A stretch of DNA of 41,960 bases from Bifidobacterium hapali (GCF_002259755.1 NZ_MWWY01000023.1:1-41960); one strand, 5' to 3'. Positions 1-8,883 are shown, counted from the stretch's first letter. The notes: a model not told the origin generated them from the letters alone. A program made the numbers and translations.

Positions 1-2
1 GA

Positions 3-596
3 CGATGGGCCAAGGACAAGGGGATACGTGCCGGACGCATCATCGACGACATGTTCAAGGCCATCGGTGAACAGACCGTTACCGTACCCGGCACCGACAT
101 GGCCGAGACCATCATCCCCTCGATCGCCCGCGACATCAAACAGATCAAGGACCGGCGCCGCAACCTCGCCTCGCAGGTCGAGGAGCTCCTCAACGATCAC
201 CCTCTTCTCACGGTCCTGACGTCGATGCCCGGGATAGGCGCCAGGACCGCAAGCAACATCCTCCTCGCAATCGGCGGGAACATCTCGAACTTCAAAAACG
301 CGGCCCACCTCGCCGCGTACGCCGGCATCGCGCCCATCACCAGCCAATCCGGCACCAGCATCAAAGGCGAACACCCCGCCCGGGGCGGCAACAAACGCCT
401 CAAGAACGCACTATGGCAGTCTGCGTTTGTCGCCTCCACTAAACACCCGCCATCCATCGCCTACTACAAACGCAAACGAGGACAAGGCAAACACCACAAC
501 GCCGCCATCATCTGCCTCGCCCGACGCCGCTGCGACGTGATCTACAGCATGCTCAAGAACGGCACCCTCTACCAGGAACAAACCCTCGCCGCCTGA
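3..596 (+). CDS. IS110-family transposase, C-terminal part (5' truncated by window edge)
   Basis: The reading frame is open from the first bases of the window, so the start lies outside; about 197 residues are visible. The segment has the helix-hairpin-helix-like stretch LTSMPGIGARTASNIL, then AAYAGIAP and GGNKRLKNALWQSAF, the signature of the C-terminal transposase_20 domain of IS110 elements, which carries the serine nucleophile region of these DEDD/serine-type transposases. IS110 elements move by site-specific recombination and, as known for the family, can use a bridge RNA encoded in the non-coding end. It ends with TGA at 594-596 with no sign of decay in the visible part. The catalytic DEDD half cannot be inspected. 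Family assignment is firm; intactness is unknown. Confidence 0.88.
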   Translation, partial: RWAKDKGIRAGRIIDDMFKAIGEQTVTVPGTDMAETIIPSIARDIKQIKDRRRNLASQVEELLNDHPLLTVLTSMPGIGARTASNILLAIGGNISNFKNAAHLAAYAGIAPITSQSGTSIKGEHPARGGNKRLKNALWQSAFVASTKHPPSIAYYKRKRGQGKHHNAAIICLARRRCDVIYSMLKNGTLYQEQTLAA

Positions 597-874
597 ACAA
601 AACACAAACACCGGCTACGGCAACGAATCGCCAAGGCCAAAGCGAAGCACGCCCACCACAACCAACCAGAATGCGACACGTCAACCCCTCACACGGTTGA
701 CAAAAACATAGGAACACCCCCCCAACAAAACAGTCTGAGGGGTAGCCGCGCCCTTGGAATATCCAACCCGTGCAACTACCCCTCAGTCAGTATCTACAAA
801 CAACCTTACTGTTTGCTTTACAATGCTGTCCTAACAAAGAGAGCCACGATAAAAACGAATCACTCCCTCAGCGG
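597..874. other. Non-coding IS110 end and intergenic region before gltX
   Basis: No gene is seen here. The part up to about 760 follows the transposase stop and carries TTGACAAAAACATAGGAAC near 698-716, resembling the terminal region of IS110 elements. The exact element boundary cannot be placed because IS110 elements usually lack terminal inverted repeats. The rest is the region downstream of gltX, which is transcribed towards it. No convincing terminator hairpin was found. Confidence 0.45.
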
Positions 875-2428
875 TCACAGATGCTCGCGCAGTCCGCGCA
901 AGCGAGCCAGCGACACCTCGCGGCCGACGATCTCCATCGACTCGAACAGCGGCGGCGACACGCGACGACCAGACATGGCCACACGCACCGGACCAAACGC
1001 CAGACGCGGCTTGTATCCACCGTCTTCCACCAGCGCCTTGTTCAGTGTCTCATGCAGGAAGTCAGTCTTCCAGTCAGCCTCAGACACACCTTCAAGCGTC
1101 GCAACCGCCAAGTCGAGCACCGCACCTGCGGAATCCTTGAGCTGCTTGCGCGCGTCGTCATCCGGCTCAATATAGCCATCGGTCGACAGCAGCGAGCCAA
1201 CCATGCCAGCCACTTCGCCCAGCAGTCGCACGCGCGGCTGCACGAGCGGCGCCGCAGCAGTCAGCACAGCCTGCTCGCGCTCGGTCAGCGCATCCCACGA
1301 ATCAGCCGACACCACGCCATCGCGATGCAGGTATGGCACCGAACGACGCAGGAAATCATCAGCGTCAAGCATACGAATATGCTCAGCGTTAATCGAAATC
1401 GCCTTATCCAGATCGAAACGCGCCGGGTTAGCCTTCACGTCGCGCACGTCGAACTTTTCGATCATCTCCTGCATGGAGAACACGTCGCGGTCGGGCGCAA
1501 TCGACCAGCCGAGCAGCGCAAGATAGTTGAGCAGACCTTCACGAATGAAGCCGGCGTCGCGGTGGTTGAACAGGTTCGACTCTGGGTCACGCTTGGACAG
1601 CTTCTTGTTACCCTGACCCATCACGTACGGCATGTGGCCGAACAGCGGCGTGGTCTTAGCGATGCCGAGCGCCTCGAGATAGCGGTACAGCACGATCTGA
1701 CGCGGGGTGGAGCTCAGGAGGTCCTCGCCACGTAGCACGACGTTGATCTCCATGAGCGCGTCGTCGACTGGGTTGGTGAGCGTGTACAGTGCGTCGCCGT
1801 TCGGACGCACGATCACGTAATCCGGCACAGAACCAGCCTTGAACTCAATACGACCGCGGATTAGATCGTCGAACGCGATATCCTCGTCGGGCATGCGGAT
1901 GCGCAACGCGGGCTTGCGACCTTCGGCACGGAACGCAGCCTTCTGTTCCTCGGTCAGGTCACGATCGTAGCCATCGTAGCCGAATTCGGCCGGGCGACCG
2001 GCGGCAAGGTTGCGTTCCTTGATTTCTTCCGGCGTGGAATACGATTCGTACGCATAACCAGCGGCGAGCAGCTTGGCGGCGACGTCCTTATAAATATCAG
2101 TGCGCTCGGACTGACGGTACGGGCCGTGCGGACCACCGACGTCGATACCCTCGTCCCAGTCAATGCCGAGCCAGCGCAGGGCTTCGAGAATCTGGTTGTA
2201 GCTTTCCTCGGAGTCGCGCGCCGCGTCGGTATCCTCGATGCGGAAGATCAGTTTGCCGCCGGTGGCGCGAGCTTCAGCCCAGTTGAACAGGGCGGTGCGG
2301 ACCATGCCGACGTGCGGCGTTCCGGTTGGCGACGGGCAGAAGCGCACGCGTACGTCTTTCGGCAGCGTGGGCTTGTCGTTTTTGGTTTCTTGTGCTGCGG
2401 ATTGTGCAGCGTTTTCGGGTTCAGTCAT
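875..2428 (-). CDS. gltX: Glutamyl-tRNA synthetase
   Basis: Class I aminoacyl-tRNA synthetase charging tRNA-Glu (and tRNA-Gln in organisms using the transamidation route) in the cytoplasm. The catalytic Rossmann domain shows [12 protein letters not shown] with the HIGH-type motif HVGM at about residues 39-42, followed by [11 protein letters not shown], and the KMSKS-type loop KLSKR at about 276-280. The C-terminal third is the anticodon-binding helical domain. Length (517 residues) is normal. I prefer the ATG at 2428 over the in-frame ATG at 2437, since a G-rich stretch precedes the former and nothing the latter; the signal is weak either way. It lies alone between an IS110 end and the PadR gene, on the same strand as PadR but separated by a 106-bp palindromic unit. 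Confidence 0.97.
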   Translation of the reverse strand: MTEPENAAQSAAQETKNDKPTLPKDVRVRFCPSPTGTPHVGMVRTALFNWAEARATGGKLIFRIEDTDAARDSEESYNQILEALRWLGIDWDEGIDVGGPHGPYRQSERTDIYKDVAAKLLAAGYAYESYSTPEEIKERNLAAGRPAEFGYDGYDRDLTEEQKAAFRAEGRKPALRIRMPDEDIAFDDLIRGRIEFKAGSVPDYVIVRPNGDALYTLTNPVDDALMEINVVLRGEDLLSSTPRQIVLYRYLEALGIAKTTPLFGHMPYVMGQGNKKLSKRDPESNLFNHRDAGFIREGLLNYLALLGWSIAPDRDVFSMQEMIEKFDVRDVKANPARFDLDKAISINAEHIRMLDADDFLRRSVPYLHRDGVVSADSWDALTEREQAVLTAAAPLVQPRVRLLGEVAGMVGSLLSTDGYIEPDDDARKQLKDSAGAVLDLAVATLEGVSEADWKTDFLHETLNKALVEDGGYKPRLAFGPVRVAMSGRRVSPPLFESMEIVGREVSLARLRGLREHL

Positions 2429-2565
2429 AGGCCCCATTCTGCCGCGTTATCGGGACGTGGCGCAGGACCCGTGAGAGGTTGCGACATAAGACGCCGCAAT
2501 ATCACGGGTTGCGCAGATTTCGGATTCACTACAGGACGTTTTCGCACAGCAAAGCAAGGAAAGCA

Positions 2566-2671
2566 AGCGTAACTGCGCGCAATACCGAGGCTCGCGCGCA
2601 GTTACGCTGGATTTTGGACTGATTTTTCAGCGTAAGTGCGCGCACCCCTCGTTATTGCGCGCAGTTACGCT
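2566..2671. repeat. Type-A composite palindrome, copy 1 (106 bp)
   Basis: Two hairpin modules separated by 20 bp. Module 1 has arms AGCGTAACTGCGCGCA at 2566-2581 and CGCGCGCAGTTACGCT at 2593-2608; module 2 has AGCGTAAGTGCGCGCA at 2629-2644 and TGCGCGCAGTTACGCT at 2656-2671. Each module is 16-11-16 bp. The same 16-11-16-20-16-11-16 geometry recurs at 6168-6273 and 23304-23409. The second module lies inside the 3' end of the PadR gene. Confidence 0.9.
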
Positions 2672-3325
2672 GCGTACGTGATCAACAAACGTATCGAGAT
2701 CGTCACCGAGTTCGCGCACCATGTCCGCAGTGAGCGTGCCAGCTGCATCGGCCGCGCGCAGTACGTCGCGCAAGTCGTGACTGAACCGGTTCAGTGTACG
2801 TTCTGCTGCGATGATAACCGGCTCGTCTGTCACGTTGCGATACGCTGCTGTACTGCCTGTTAATCGGTTGAGTTCGTCATTGTTCATCGTGGTCGACGAT
2901 GCGGACCGCAACGATCCAGACGACGATTCAGTCGACGTCGCAACTGACGATGCGAACGTAAGATCATCTTTCAGCGAGCGCATCGAATTGCGCACGTCTA
3001 CGCGCATTTGATCAGCAAGCCTGCGGACAGATGAGTCAATGTCTGATTCCAGCTGATCAGTTTCGTTTCGACGAGCAACCAACTCTGCACGGCCGGCATC
3101 AGTGATCGCGTAAACAGTTTTGCGACCGACTGTTTCTTTCGTGATCAAACCATCGTCGGCGAGTTTGGCAAGGCGCGGATAAATAGTGCCGGCACTGGGA
3201 ATGTACGCACCGTCGAACCGTTGCTCAATGGCTTGCATGAGTTCGTACCCATGCATCGGCGATTCAGCGAGCAATGACAGCAGATACAGGCGCATTTGAC
3301 CGTGCGCAAAAATCGGAGCAGCCAT
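2627..3325 (-). CDS. PadR-family transcriptional regulator
   Basis: A 232-residue cytoplasmic DNA-binding protein. Residues 10-90 form the PadR winged helix: LYLLSLLAESPMHGYEL, then SAGTIYPRLAKLADDGLI and the wing GRKTVYAITDAG. The long C-terminal part (about 95-220) is predicted helical with a Ser/Thr-rich linker and resembles the dimerisation helix region only loosely. The start at 3325 has GAGAAGG upstream and sits 2 bp after the stop of the DUF4097 gene, so the two are co-transcribed. PadR regulators often repress their own operon; palindromes at 4526-4581 are candidate operators. Oddly, the last 14 codons (SVTARNNEGCAHLR) are encoded by a type-A palindromic repeat, so the native C-terminus may have been replaced or extended. 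Confidence 0.9.
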   Translation of the reverse strand: MAAPIFAHGQMRLYLLSLLAESPMHGYELMQAIEQRFDGAYIPSAGTIYPRLAKLADDGLITKETVGRKTVYAITDAGRAELVARRNETDQLESDIDSSVRRLADQMRVDVRNSMRSLKDDLTFASSVATSTESSSGSLRSASSTTMNNDELNRLTGSTAAYRNVTDEPVIIAAERTLNRFSHDLRDVLRAADAAGTLTADMVRELGDDLDTFVDHVRSVTARNNEGCAHLR

Positions 3326-3327
3326 AC

Positions 3328-4440
3328 TTACGCCTTCTCATTGGAGTCGTAGTTGACCGCGTCATCAGCCACACGATCGCCGCTCGTGGCTTGCGCAACA
3401 TCAGCCGTGTCACTAGCCGCACGTCGTACGATCTTCAGTTTGCCATTCATCGCATCGAACCGAATCGTCGTCACCGGACCGTCCGCTAAGCCATCCGCCG
3501 GACCGTCTTGATAGTCGAATCGACCACGCAGTTTACGCACGGTTCCGCCGATCTCAACCTTCCCGCTCATCGCATCTGCGCGGCAACGTACGCGCACGTC
3601 AGGGTCGAGTCGAATGACCGCACTGCCGTTCATTGAGTGGTATCGAATCGCTTCCGGCGAGCCAAACACGTCCGCATACAGCTTGCCACTGACCGCGTCG
3701 ACTTTGATCGCCGTACAGTCACCACTGACAACCACGTCACCACTTACGGTGTCCGCTACCACGGAACCGTGATGGTTGCGCGCTTCAACTCGGCCAGACA
3801 CACTGTTGAGTTTGAGTCTGCCGGATACATTGTCGGCGAGCAACGTGCCGGAAACGGTGTCGAGCTTGGCGCCGTTCGTCATGCCACCGATCAGCACGTC
3901 GCCTTTGACTGAGGAAATAGTTGCAGCTACGTCGCGCGGCACGAGCAGGCTGATATCGGCACTTGCGCGGTCATTGCCTGATGTTCCTGCAGAGAGGTCG
4001 CCGTGTTTGAGCAGCGAGCGAATGGCGCGGAATGCTGCGAATGGGTTGGACGTTGATACGTTCATGTTTATTGATTGACTGTCGTCAAAGTCACGCACGA
4101 CAAGCTTGCCGTTGTTGACAGTGACTTCGACCGGCAGTCCGATTACGTTGGAGACTTCCAGACGGCAACCGGGATCGTCGTGGCCGATCACATCGATGCG
4201 ACCTTTGACAACAGCGACGCACAGCTCGCGTATATCGTCGATGTCGAAGGTGGTGTTGTCGCCTTCTTCAACTATCCAACGTTCGCCGGCATGGTTGTAA
4301 TCACGAGCTTCAGTGCCGATTCCATCGCTGGCCTCAGTGTCAGCTGTATCGTTCGCTTCGTCGTTCGTTGCGTCAGACGTACTGCCGCTTGTCTTATCGT
4401 TCGTATCGTTGCGATCGGCGTATTCAGTTCCCTGCGTCAT
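3328..4440 (-). CDS. DUF4097-family beta-strand repeat protein
   Basis: A 370-residue protein. After an acidic, Asn/Asp/Thr-rich N-terminus (residues 1-60) it shows repeating short strands of the pattern VSGxLxAxxVSGxLxLxSVSG, for example TISSVKGDVLIGG, KLDTVSGTLLADNVSG and ADAMSGKVEIGG. This is the DUF4097 (putative adhesin-like beta-helix) pattern. Function is not established; such proteins are frequently paired with PadR regulators in Actinobacteria. No signal peptide or membrane segment is visible. The ATG at 4440 is chosen because GGAAGGAG stands 6 bp upstream; the longer in-frame start at 4515 has none. It is the first gene of a two-gene operon with PadR and is preceded by palindromic CGATATATCG operators. 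Confidence 0.88.
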   Translation of the reverse strand: MTQGTEYADRNDTNDKTSGSTSDATNDEANDTADTEASDGIGTEARDYNHAGERWIVEEGDNTTFDIDDIRELCVAVVKGRIDVIGHDDPGCRLEVSNVIGLPVEVTVNNGKLVVRDFDDSQSINMNVSTSNPFAAFRAIRSLLKHGDLSAGTSGNDRASADISLLVPRDVAATISSVKGDVLIGGMTNGAKLDTVSGTLLADNVSGRLKLNSVSGRVEARNHHGSVVADTVSGDVVVSGDCTAIKVDAVSGKLYADVFGSPEAIRYHSMNGSAVIRLDPDVRVRCRADAMSGKVEIGGTVRKLRGRFDYQDGPADGLADGPVTTIRFDAMNGKLKIVRRAASDTADVAQATSGDRVADDAVNYDSNEKA

Positions 4441-4525
4441 CGTGACTCCTTCCGTTCGCCACTGATCGATTGACTGCCGCTCGATACATCGCAATGCGTA
4501 AACAACACTCATCACATTCGTATTT

Positions 4526-4581
4526 CGCGATATATCGCGTTCACAACATTCACTATAACACGATATATCGCGATATATCGT
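4526..4581 (-). promoter_or_regulatory. Palindromic operators upstream of the DUF4097-padR operon
   Basis: Two perfect palindromes are visible: CGCGATATATCGCG at 4526-4539 and a 22-bp palindrome at 4560-4581 made of two CGATATATCG units back to back. A minus-strand -10-like TATAGT (about 4551-4556) lies between them, so a bound repressor would cover the -35 and start region. Binding by the PadR product of the same operon is inferred from position only. Confidence 0.65.
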
Positions 4582-4623
4582 CGGCGTTTTGCTGCGGAAA
4601 CATTGCCATTGGATTAATCCTCA

Positions 4624-5988
4624 CTACAAACAGTGCGCCATATAAAGCGGCAATCGAACACGCTCACCTTCGACCTCCAGTTGCCTCGGATGTAGTACAT
4701 ATTCCTTGCCAAGTCGTTTACTGCCATACAGATTGCGGAATTTATCAAGAGATGAAACTCCGTATCGCTTCGTTGATTTCACTTCAATCGGACTTATACG
4801 CGGTTTCAGAGCAGCATTATCATAATCACGTACAATCAGGAAATCTATTTCCATTGTTCTCGTTGCATCCTCACGATTATTACGTGAGAAAAAATAAAGT
4901 GCGCGTCCATTGGCACGCAACTGTTGAGCAACCGCATTTTCTGTAAACATTCCCTCATTGATTGCTAATTTGCCAAACAAAATATCGCGGTACACATCAT
5001 CCGTAGTCGTTTCTCGGTCAGCGAATATTTGTGAGACTAGCAATCCCGTATCAGCGAGATAGCATTTAAACGACCTACTGTCTGCATAGAGCCCAAGTCC
5101 TACCGTAGGGTCAGTTGCATTACGGCAAATATTTACTAATCGTGCATCCTCCAACCAGAAAAATGCCGCATCATATTCACGCATGCGAGCAGCCACATCG
5201 ATCGACGAGAGCATAAACCGCTTCTCGTGTTTGGACAGCTGACCGGGAACCTGTGCGAAAATTCCACGCACACGAGCTGCATCGCCACCCGCAAACTTAC
5301 CAATATCATCACTATAAAGCTGCAAAATTCCACGCTTAATATCATCAACATCCCCAAAATCGCGGTGTTCCACATAAGACACAACAGCTTGAGGCATGCC
5401 TCCAACCAAAAGGTACTCTCTCCATAATCGTGCCGCACGTTTATGCAACGCATCAGGTAACGCAGTTAACGATTCAAATGCACCGCGAATAGCATCCGCA
5501 AGTAATTCTTCGCTCATTGCCCAGCAGAACTCTTCAAAATCGAGAGGTCCCATGTCCAGCTTCCGCTCCTCGGAAGGAATGACAATATCAGCAACGTTCT
5601 TTTTAATAGAGATCAATGATCCGGTTTCCACATAGTCATACCGACCATCAGCCACTAAATATTTGATCATTTCACGCGCTTGCGGATACTGCTGTACTTC
5701 ATCGAAAATAATGAGCGATTCGCGACGCACCAGTTTGGTGCGATAGTACGCAGATAGCATGAGAAAAAACGTATCCAAGTCGTCACGTTGATTATCGAAC
5801 ACATCTCGTATGTCACGAGGTAAACGAGCAAAATCAACAAGGATATACGATCGATATTGAGTTCGCCCAAACTCCTCAACTATGGTACTCTTACCAACTC
5901 GCCGCGCACCTTCAATAAGTAGCGCTTCACGACCTTGTGACTTAGTTTTCCACGAGATGAGCTTGTCAAGCATCTTTCTTCTTAACAT
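4624..5988 (-). CDS. AAA_14 ATPase with DUF4143 / PD-(D/E)XK-like C-terminus
   Basis: A 454-residue predicted soluble ATPase. Walker A is GARRVGKST at about residues 27-35; Walker B is LIIFDE at about 92-97, followed by VQQYPQAREMIKYL. The middle (about 200-360) matches the DUF4143 pattern (REYLLVGGMPQAV, ADTGLL). The C-terminus has EIDFLI (about 380-385) and PIEVKS (400-405), a spacing like the E-D...EVK core of PD-(D/E)XK nuclease folds. The family is widespread in bacteria and archaea with unknown function; a nuclease or mobile-element role is speculative. The start has GAAAGGTGGTG upstream. It stands alone behind three 34-bp-spaced repeats. A second member is at 20715-22034. Its GC content is visibly lower than that of its neighbours, suggesting acquisition. 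Confidence 0.88.
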   Translation of the reverse strand: MLRRKMLDKLISWKTKSQGREALLIEGARRVGKSTIVEEFGRTQYRSYILVDFARLPRDIRDVFDNQRDDLDTFFLMLSAYYRTKLVRRESLIIFDEVQQYPQAREMIKYLVADGRYDYVETGSLISIKKNVADIVIPSEERKLDMGPLDFEEFCWAMSEELLADAIRGAFESLTALPDALHKRAARLWREYLLVGGMPQAVVSYVEHRDFGDVDDIKRGILQLYSDDIGKFAGGDAARVRGIFAQVPGQLSKHEKRFMLSSIDVAARMREYDAAFFWLEDARLVNICRNATDPTVGLGLYADSRSFKCYLADTGLLVSQIFADRETTTDDVYRDILFGKLAINEGMFTENAVAQQLRANGRALYFFSRNNREDATRTMEIDFLIVRDYDNAALKPRISPIEVKSTKRYGVSSLDKFRNLYGSKRLGKEYVLHPRQLEVEGERVRLPLYMAHCL

Positions 5989-6006
5989 AATTCACACCAC
6001 CTTTCT

Positions 6007-6088
6007 ACACGAAAACAACAGTACAGATACTGTAGATATTACACGAAAACAACAATATGGAAATCACCTATTTCACACGAAAACAACA
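6007..6088. repeat. Three ACACGAAAACAACA repeats at exact 34-bp spacing
   Basis: Identical 14-mers ACACGAAAACAACA occur at 6007-6020, 6041-6054 and 6075-6088, so the period is exactly 34 bp. The last two extend to ACACGAAAACAACAATATG. They lie directly upstream of the ATPase start at 5988, overlapping its likely promoter (minus-strand TTGTTT, 17 bp, TATCTG). The regular spacing on roughly the same face after three helical turns suggests protein binding sites, probably regulatory. Confidence 0.8.
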
Positions 6089-6167
6089 ATATGCGAGATT
6101 ACTTTGTGACAGGTCAACGCATTACAACCATAACGTGCCGTTATTGCTACGGAAGCTGCGGAAAACG

Positions 6168-6273
6168 AGCGTAAGTGCGCGCAATAACGAAGGGTGCGCG
6201 CAGTTACGCTGGATTTTGGGCGATATTTCGAGCGTAAGTGCGCGCAGGTCCCGTTATTGCGCGCACTTATGCT
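6168..6273. repeat. Type-A composite palindrome, copy 2 (106 bp)
   Basis: Arms at 6168-6183 / 6195-6210 and 6231-6246 / 6258-6273, with 11-nt loops and a 20-nt linker, the same geometry as the copies at 2566 and 23304. Loop 1 (ATAACGAAGGG) is nearly the reverse complement of loop 2 of copy 1 (CCCCTCGTTAT). Confidence 0.9.
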
Positions 6274-6714
6274 CGAAATATCGGCGGAAACATACTGTGT
6301 AGACATACTGCATAGCAAAATCCCGATCGAGGTTTGCGCAATCGCGGCAGTATATGTTGCTCATCTGGCACGCTCGAGCAACATGACTACTGCGACAGAA
6401 ACCCCGACCGGGAAGTATAGCAATTACTGGGATGGCCAGCGGATAAGCGACGCACGAACACGTCTATACACGCGTATAACAAACGGGACTGCGACATGGG
6501 AAAGAAGGAAAACCATGTCGCAGTCCCGCAAGAGGTGGTGCATAATCGGCACAGCATTAACTGCACGTATTCGGCACCATCTTCTGCTCAATTACCCGCC
6601 GATAGGAACCACAACCAGCAAGTAACAGAGCAAAGTACGGAGCGGATTCGCCCATATTGCCGCTGCCCTATACCGAGCACAGTCGGAAGCCCACCGGACT
6701 GTCCGCTTAACGGC
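6274..6714. other. Intergenic region downstream of the ABC permease, with a long hairpin
   Basis: No convincing gene. The clear structure is an inverted repeat CGGGACTGCGACATGG (6484-6499) / CCATGTCGCAGTCCCG (6513-6528), a perfect 16-bp stem with a 13-nt loop. It lies about 190 bp beyond the stop of the permease gene that is transcribed towards it and could terminate or protect that transcript. No long T run follows on either strand. Confidence 0.55.
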
Positions 6715-7671
6715 TCAGCCCTTGACGGCTCCGATCATGACACCCTTGGTGAAGTACTTTTGCAGGAAGGGGTAGATCACGAGCAGCGGAAGCGTGGAGA
6801 CGATGATGATACCGTACTTGATCGAATCAGCGAGCTGCTGACGCTCGATCATCGACTGGCCGTTACTCGAACCACCGCCAGACGTGGTGACCTGGTTCGC
6901 AAGCAGAATGTTCTGCAAAATCACCTGCAACGGCTGCTTATTCTGATCGCGAATGTAAATAAGACCCGTGAAGTAGTCGTTCCAGTGGCCCACGAAGTAG
7001 TACAGCGCGATCACACCGATAATCGCGGAAGATAGCGGCAGCACAATCTTCAGGAAGTAACGGAAGTAGCTCAAACCGTCAATCTGCGCCGCATCATGCA
7101 GTTCTTCTGGAATTGACGATTCAAAGAACGAGCGCACAATAATCACGTTGTACACGGAAACCGCACCGGGCAGAATGAACACCCACATCGTGTTCAAAAT
7201 ACCGAGGTCCTTGGCAAGCAGGTAGCCCGGGATCAGGCCGCCGGAGAAGAACATCGTGAACGTGAACAGGAACAGGATAATGCGGCGCGGCTTAAACTCG
7301 CGGCGAGACAGTGCGAAACCAACCGGCAGCGTAACGAGCATGTTGACCGCAGTACCAACCACCGAGTACAGAATAGTGTTACGATAGCCGATCCAAATAC
7401 GCGGCTCTTGCAGCACCTTGATGTAACCGTTGATATTGATACCGCGCGGGAACAGCGTAACTTGACCTTGCGAAACAAGTCCAGCGTTGGAAATACTGGC
7501 GATTACGATAAACCATAGCGGGTAAATCGTCACCGCAACAACCAGCACGATAATGGCGGCAATAGTAATGTCGACCACCCAGTCCATCGGCTGCTTCTTC
7601 TGACGAACTTTGGGGTTGAACGGGATATCAGCGCTTGACGATGCCTTCGGCGCGATCGCGGATGCACTCAT
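6715..7671 (-). CDS. Carbohydrate ABC transporter permease (LplC-like, CUT1)
   Basis: A 318-residue inner-membrane subunit of a binding-protein-dependent sugar importer. Six hydrophobic segments are apparent, starting with ITIAAIIVLVVAVTIYPLWFIV at about 33-54. The cytoplasmic EAA loop reads EELHDAAQIDGLSYF, which docks the ATPase. The C-terminus KYFTKGVMIGAVKG is typical of LplC/YtcP-type permeases. The start has GAAAGGATTGTC before ATG. It is the last gene of the minus-strand operon binding protein - LplB-like - LplC-like. No ATPase subunit is encoded nearby; as is usual in this group, a shared MsmK-type ATPase elsewhere is presumed. The enzyme context suggests arabino-oligosaccharide uptake (inference). 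Confidence 0.93.
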   Translation of the reverse strand: MSASAIAPKASSSADIPFNPKVRQKKQPMDWVVDITIAAIIVLVVAVTIYPLWFIVIASISNAGLVSQGQVTLFPRGININGYIKVLQEPRIWIGYRNTILYSVVGTAVNMLVTLPVGFALSRREFKPRRIILFLFTFTMFFSGGLIPGYLLAKDLGILNTMWVFILPGAVSVYNVIIVRSFFESSIPEELHDAAQIDGLSYFRYFLKIVLPLSSAIIGVIALYYFVGHWNDYFTGLIYIRDQNKQPLQVILQNILLANQVTTSGGGSSNGQSMIERQQLADSIKYGIIIVSTLPLLVIYPFLQKYFTKGVMIGAVKG

Positions 7672-7710
7672 GATGACAATCCTTTCTTGAACGATTCAGT
7701 TCCGTAGGCA

Positions 7711-8718
7711 TCAGAAGATGCTGGTGTTGGACGCACGCTTGGCGATCGCGTTCGCAGCGATGAGGAACGCGAAGTTGATCACCGTATTGAACAAGCCGAT
7801 AGCGGTCGAATAACTGTACTGGTTAGAGACAAGACCCATCTTGTACACGAAGGTCGAGAGGACTTCCGAACCGGACAGGTTCAGCGAGTTCTGCATCAGG
7901 TAGACCTTCTCGAAACCGACGCCGAGCACGCCGCCCATGTTCAAGATGAGCAGGATGCCGCAAGTCGGCAGAATAGTCGGGATGTCAACGTATCGGATGA
8001 GCTGAAGTCGGCCAGCGCCGTCGATTTTCGCGGCTTCGTACAGCGCAGTGTCTACACCGGCGAGCGCAGCAAGGTAGATGATTGAGTTCCAGCCGACGTG
8101 CTGCCAGACTTCGGTGAGCCAGTAGATTGGTGCGAACGCGTCCGGATTGCCGAGGATGCTGGTTTTGCCGAGGAAACGGCCGATCATGCCGGAGTTCGGA
8201 GCGAAGAAAATGTTGATCATCGAGACGATGACCACGGTGGAGATGAAGTGCGGCATGTACGTGATTGTCTGCACGAACGACTTGGTGCGTTTGCCGCCGA
8301 TTTGGTTGATGAGTAGTGCGAGGATGATCGGCGCGATGAAGCCGAGTACGAGCGTTCCGAGGGAGACGCGGATTGTGTTGACGATCAGGCTGGAGAACTG
8401 TGGGGATTCAAAGAATTTGGTGAAGTATTTGAAGCCGACCCACTTGCCGCCGGTCAAGCCTTTGCCGGGGACGAACTCGCGGAAGGCGAGCTGGATGCCG
8501 TACATCGGGACGTAGGCGAACAGCGTGATGAAGGCGATAGCCGGCAGTGACATGACCCACAGCTGCCAGTAGCGGCTCAAGTGAGTTGCGATGCGGGCTG
8601 GAAGTGGACGGTGACGAGCGATGTAGTCGTTGTCTGGGATGTCGTTGCCGGTACGGTTCGACTTGGATTGGGATACAACGGCTTCGGCGCTATGCGTGCC
8701 TTTGGTTGCGGAAGCCAT
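7711..8718 (-). CDS. Carbohydrate ABC transporter permease (LplB-like, CUT1)
   Basis: A 335-residue membrane permease that forms a heterodimer with the product of the next gene. After a polar N-terminus of about 45 residues comes the first membrane helix (LWVMSLPAIAFITLFAYVPM), then FREFVPGKGLTGGKWVGFKYF, a hallmark of LplB-type proteins. The EAA loop is ALYEAAKIDGAGRLQLIRYVD. The C-terminal AIAKRASNTSIF is also typical. The gap to the downstream permease is about 39 bp with its own ribosome binding site, and 165 bp separate it from the binding-protein gene upstream, where a strong hairpin lies. Substrate is inferred from the GH43 neighbours only. Confidence 0.93.
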   Translation of the reverse strand: MASATKGTHSAEAVVSQSKSNRTGNDIPDNDYIARHRPLPARIATHLSRYWQLWVMSLPAIAFITLFAYVPMYGIQLAFREFVPGKGLTGGKWVGFKYFTKFFESPQFSSLIVNTIRVSLGTLVLGFIAPIILALLINQIGGKRTKSFVQTITYMPHFISTVVIVSMINIFFAPNSGMIGRFLGKTSILGNPDAFAPIYWLTEVWQHVGWNSIIYLAALAGVDTALYEAAKIDGAGRLQLIRYVDIPTILPTCGILLILNMGGVLGVGFEKVYLMQNSLNLSGSEVLSTFVYKMGLVSNQYSYSTAIGLFNTVINFAFLIAANAIAKRASNTSIF

Positions 8719-8759
8719 AGTGGTCCTTTCCGAAAAGTGATTGAGTGTGATGCTATGGA

Positions 8760-8805
8760 AAGGCCCGCCCCACCGCCGCCGTGTTGGAGCGGTGGGACGG
8801 GCCTT
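8760..8805 (-). terminator. Hairpin between binding-protein and permease genes
   Basis: Arms AAGGCCCGCCCCACCGC (8760-8776) and GCGGTGGGACGGGCCTT (8789-8805) form a 17-bp stem with one mismatch and a 12-nt loop. On the minus strand it lies between the binding-protein stop and the first permease. It has only a short T stretch, so partial termination or protection of the upstream mRNA, giving more binding protein than permease, is the likely role. Confidence 0.65.
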
Positions 8806-8883
8806 CAGGTGATGAGGGAAGGTTCTCAGGTTTGGCTAGCTGGAGCTAGGGGTAGCCCCCATTCGCAGCCAGCGTTAGACCGA

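Noticed and set aside
770..1735. Long plus-strand open frame opposite gltX
   Set aside because: It is the antisense of a complete glutamyl-tRNA synthetase gene and has Arg/His-rich shadow composition and no ribosome binding site.
6007..6108. CRISPR-like array of three regularly spaced repeats
   Set aside because: The repeats are only 14-19 bp and non-palindromic, spacers are about 15-20 bp, only three units exist and no cas genes are nearby. Regulatory or iteron-like sites fit better.
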